Source: JAHBNG01 sp039028975 (GTDB lineage: Bacteria; Chloroflexota; Anaerolineae; Caldilineales; Caldilineaceae). Taken from it: a DNA stretch of 64,000 nucleotides. The translations under genes were made by a program, and so were the position numbers. The stretch spans positions 1 through 64,000 of the forward strand of contig JBCCHB010000050.1 in the NCBI GenBank assembly GCA_039028975.1. Direction: 5' to 3'. This document shows positions 62,501 to 64,000 of the stretch, piece after piece; the first letter of the stretch is position 1; each line of letters starts with the position of its first letter. The notes beneath the pieces were generated by a model that was not told where the DNA came from, ran no database searches, and worked only from the letters and a program-made list of their open reading frames with translations.

Positions 62501-64000
62501 CTTAAGTTCGGTTGCGGCTTTGCTGGGCGGTGAACCGATCAACGAACTGCCCGGCAACGATCAGAGTGCTCCCCTAGGCAAGACGCCAAATCAAAACGAC
62601 CGGGCACCTGACGGTCAATCTAATTTGACTGTAGACTTTGGCTTCTACACCCTGGCATTGGGCGATCGCATCTTCTTAGATCCTGAAAATAATGGGCTGC
62701 GCGATTTTGGCACTGTCACGATTAACGACGTTCCCATACGTCTCTACACTGGCGATGGCATCACGGAAATCCCCATGGGGCCAGACAGCATGTTCGGAAC
62801 AGCTGATGATAATGATGGACCCGTCTTGAGTGCCAATTTGGGAGACTTAGACGGTCAGTATATTCTGAGTGGATTACCTGAAGGCGAGTATGTCGTCTGC
62901 ATAACTCCTCCAGCAGATCGACTTACTGCTACGGGTGGCGGTGTTGACCGAGTAACAGGTCCATATGAACCAGCCCCTGATCCCGATGATATGAACGCTG
63001 CTGGCAAAATTATCAATAATGATGATAATGGCTCTCTGCTCAATACAGGACCCTGCTCTGGGACCATTGCCAGTCAACCTGTCAGCTTAACTCCTGCCGA
63101 TTCCCGCCTGCCAAATGCCAGCGACATCAGACGATCTCTTGGCAGCACCTTAAATCGTACCGTGGACTTTGGTCTGATCCCCAGCATTGATCTAACCAAG
63201 TACAGTCTAGGCAATCGAGTTTGGTTTGACATGGGCGATGGTCTTAGCACCAACAACGGCACGCTAGACAATGACGAATCTGGCGCGCCTGGCATGACCG
63301 TTCGTCTCTACTCGGATGACGATGGTGATAATGTGCCTGACACAGCTACTGCAATATTCGCAACCACAACCGATCTGAGCGGATACTACCGTTTTGACAA
63401 CTTGAATGCTGGAATTTACATCGTCGAAGTGGTTTCGCCTATTGGCTTTGGTTCCAGCACGGCCGGCGAAGAGCCGGATCCAGATGCAGATGAAGATCTC
63501 AATGACAATGGCGTCAATGAGTTAGCTACTGTCGTACGCAGCAATAACGTCATCATTGGCAACGTTGACGGCTCAGCTACTGAACCCCAAAGCGAGGCCG
63601 ATGTGGCAACTGACGGTCAAGGCTCACCAGATGGTCGAGGCAACATGACCGTAGACTTTGGCTATATCTTGACCAATCCCCTCAGTTTAGGCAACCAGGT
63701 CTTCAATGATGCGAACAACAATGGCCTCTTTGACCAGGCTTCTGAGGCAGGCATTGCTGATGTCAAAGTCAATCTCTATCTGGACCTCAATAACGATGGC
63801 ACAGTAGACAGCAACGAACGAGGTGCCGCCCTGGCCATGCAGAATACGGACGCCAACGGGCTCTATCTCTTTACCAATTTAGCCCCCAGCACCTATCTGG
63901 TTGAGTTAGATCCTACCAATTTTGATCCAGGGGGGCCACTAGATGGATTCATCAGCAGCAGCGGCACGCCTGGTTCTTTAAGCGGTCCCTATGAGCCAAG
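59589..64000 (+). CDS. Giant secreted protein with SdrD B-like repeats (3' end outside window)
   Basis: The frame opens at ATG 59589 (MYMIIRRLIRWISVQTITRI, then a hydrophobic stretch ending NTAHAA; GGAG ribosome site) and stays open to the window end, at least 1470 residues. An N-terminal carbohydrate-binding-like fold is followed by a large domain with propeller-like text (residues 150-650: SVWGLVFQRTTNMLYAAA, GLADIEISDDDESLWV, PWGLKLYQGIAYIGVVC). At least five SdrD B-type repeats follow, starting near 665 (GNRVWYDANDNGIQDPGESG), 837, 1023, 1207 and 1366, each with the acidic D.N.NG...D calcium-type pattern. These repeats make rigid surface stalks that bind calcium. Probable role: cell-surface adhesin or sheath protein. 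The C-terminus, where a FLPLV tail might lie, is not visible. Confidence 0.88.
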   Translation, partial: MYMIIRRLIRWISVQTITRILLHLWLIATLILFPGLLTISGNTAHAAYHHEGTLAPSGAVQETAQGQDTNTISGQALLFNAVGSQNSGVADVDVTAYDAAGAVVGSAITTSADGSYTMEVSGSAPYRVEFSGWPSYLTPGVTSANIDGGATSSLGPRVQFVLNTPANNINFALMDPARYCQANPLMITPCYVNGDPLAGGEAGDSDVLVAFPYNVEGKTPTPMHVSIGEEMGSVWGLVFQRTTNMLYAAAIAKRHTGFGPLGIGGIYQVDMADPNNPTTTSFVDLATIGVGVGSDPRQDGDLPARASEPNADPAAFDAPGKLGLADIEISDDDESLWVISLDDRTLNEIFIGVPATVPTAADVTKHAIPDPGCANGDYRPWGLKLYQGIAYIGVVCSAETSQQASDLHAYILAHNPAGSDANFETILDFPLNYDRGYASSRSDTDRVSALWRPWIDEWSDINDPLPDQGPYEQTIYPQPILSDIDFDDSGAMILGFMDRMGNQTGNLNYSTEPGDTETYEGVSAGDILRACLVNDEYVLEINAECGGIITEGTDGSPGQGPGDGEYYWQDMYRLESDPGEGIHNEIVIGGLTLLPGTGEVVANVFDPLSTYNSGGVIWLDNSDGSRRRSYQVFDRNAGGGSTTFGKAAGLGEIELLCDPAPIELGNRVWYDANDNGIQDPGESGIANVRVRLYRPGFGPDGIAGNDDDNDDLAVAVTGPDGEYYFIDRPNPDPEDRDPLGVVNATVSPILANTSYEIRLDHDGNYETGEVLDGLQLTGQDNPQNSTGGSDLNDSDAEWVTDPVGSDPGDYPVISFQTGRAGESNHTLDFGFVASVSIGNEVWYDTDNDGFVDSNEVGISGVTVELFRDINGNGSLDADEQTAIATQQTNSRGFYLFTTDDNDVLLTPGYYMVGIAPANFAAGGKLQGYHSSAVYMTLAGTLDEAATAAANGDIDNDDNGSTQRTGFYAGGVLSSVAALLGGEPINELPGNDQSAPLGKTPNQNDRAPDGQSNLTVDFGFYTLALGDRIFLDPENNGLRDFGTVTINDVPIRLYTGDGITEIPMGPDSMFGTADDNDGPVLSANLGDLDGQYILSGLPEGEYVVCITPPADRLTATGGGVDRVTGPYEPAPDPDDMNAAGKIINNDDNGSLLNTGPCSGTIASQPVSLTPADSRLPNASDIRRSLGSTLNRTVDFGLIPSIDLTKYSLGNRVWFDMGDGLSTNNGTLDNDESGAPGMTVRLYSDDDGDNVPDTATAIFATTTDLSGYYRFDNLNAGIYIVEVVSPIGFGSSTAGEEPDPDADEDLNDNGVNELATVVRSNNVIIGNVDGSATEPQSEADVATDGQGSPDGRGNMTVDFGYILTNPLSLGNQVFNDANNNGLFDQASEAGIADVKVNLYLDLNNDGTVDSNERGAALAMQNTDANGLYLFTNLAPSTYLVELDPTNFDPGGPLDGFISSSGTPGSLSGPYEP

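Overview
The window most resembles a filamentous or multicellular member of the Chloroflexota (Anaerolineae/Caldilineae-like). This is inferred from gene style, not from a marker gene: many large secreted modular proteins with a recurring xFLPLVx motif, NACHT proteins with glycine/leucine-rich membrane tails, heptanucleotide tandem repeats, a fused alpha/beta-hydrolase/acyl-CoA-ligase, and a RACo-type corrinoid activator beside a homocysteine methyltransferase. Genus-level placement is not possible from what can be read here.

Layout. 1-4.8 kb: heptamer repeats and two secreted proteins. 4.9-8.2 kb: a worn region with an HNH nuclease plus small partner, two genes each broken by a TGG-to-TAG change, a duplicated 3' end of the upstream secreted gene, and a 90-bp palindromic element. 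8.5-15.3 kb: a plus-strand catabolic block (amidohydrolase, mannonate-dehydratase-like TIM barrel, MlrC-like M81 protein) ending in a large LuxR-type ATPase regulator that overlaps the MlrC gene by one base. 15.6-22.7 kb: secreted proteins, including a GH16 glycosidase with two discoidin domains. Two of them are preceded by triplets of direct repeats spaced 21 and 20 bp. 22.8-30.5 kb: a 2316-residue Rhs/SpvB-type polymorphic toxin with a ParB-like C-terminal domain, then a putative immunity gene.

30.5-36.2 kb (minus strand) holds the most striking gene system: a CHAT-protease/NACHT-ATPase protein followed by three tandem copies of a glycine-zipper membrane protein. Each copy overlaps the next by exactly 32 bases, and the last copy is broken. 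36.5-43.3 kb (minus): a Ycf46-like AAA+ ATPase, an unknown protein, a patatin-like phospholipase and a hydrolase-ligase fusion. 43.5-49.5 kb: a small membrane protein, nicotinate phosphoribosyltransferase, and an operon for corrinoid-dependent methyl transfer. 49.5-51.6 kb (minus): a VapC-type toxin-antitoxin pair, then a two-gene operon of an ATPase and a peroxiredoxin-like protein. The peroxiredoxin active site reads Trp-TGA-Ser-His-Cys, which I read as a selenocysteine UxxC motif with a fitting SECIS-like hairpin. 51.85-52.27 kb: tmRNA (minus). 52.7-64 kb: two very large secreted proteins, a pectinacetylesterase-like one and an SdrD B-repeat one cut by the window end.

Repeats are a second theme. 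There are four clusters of AGTCNNN-type heptamers and a fifth of ATTCGTG type, a 90-bp palindrome present twice with compensating arm changes, a TGTCATTTCGAC family in three places (one inside the broken third membrane-protein copy), and two further dispersed hairpin families.
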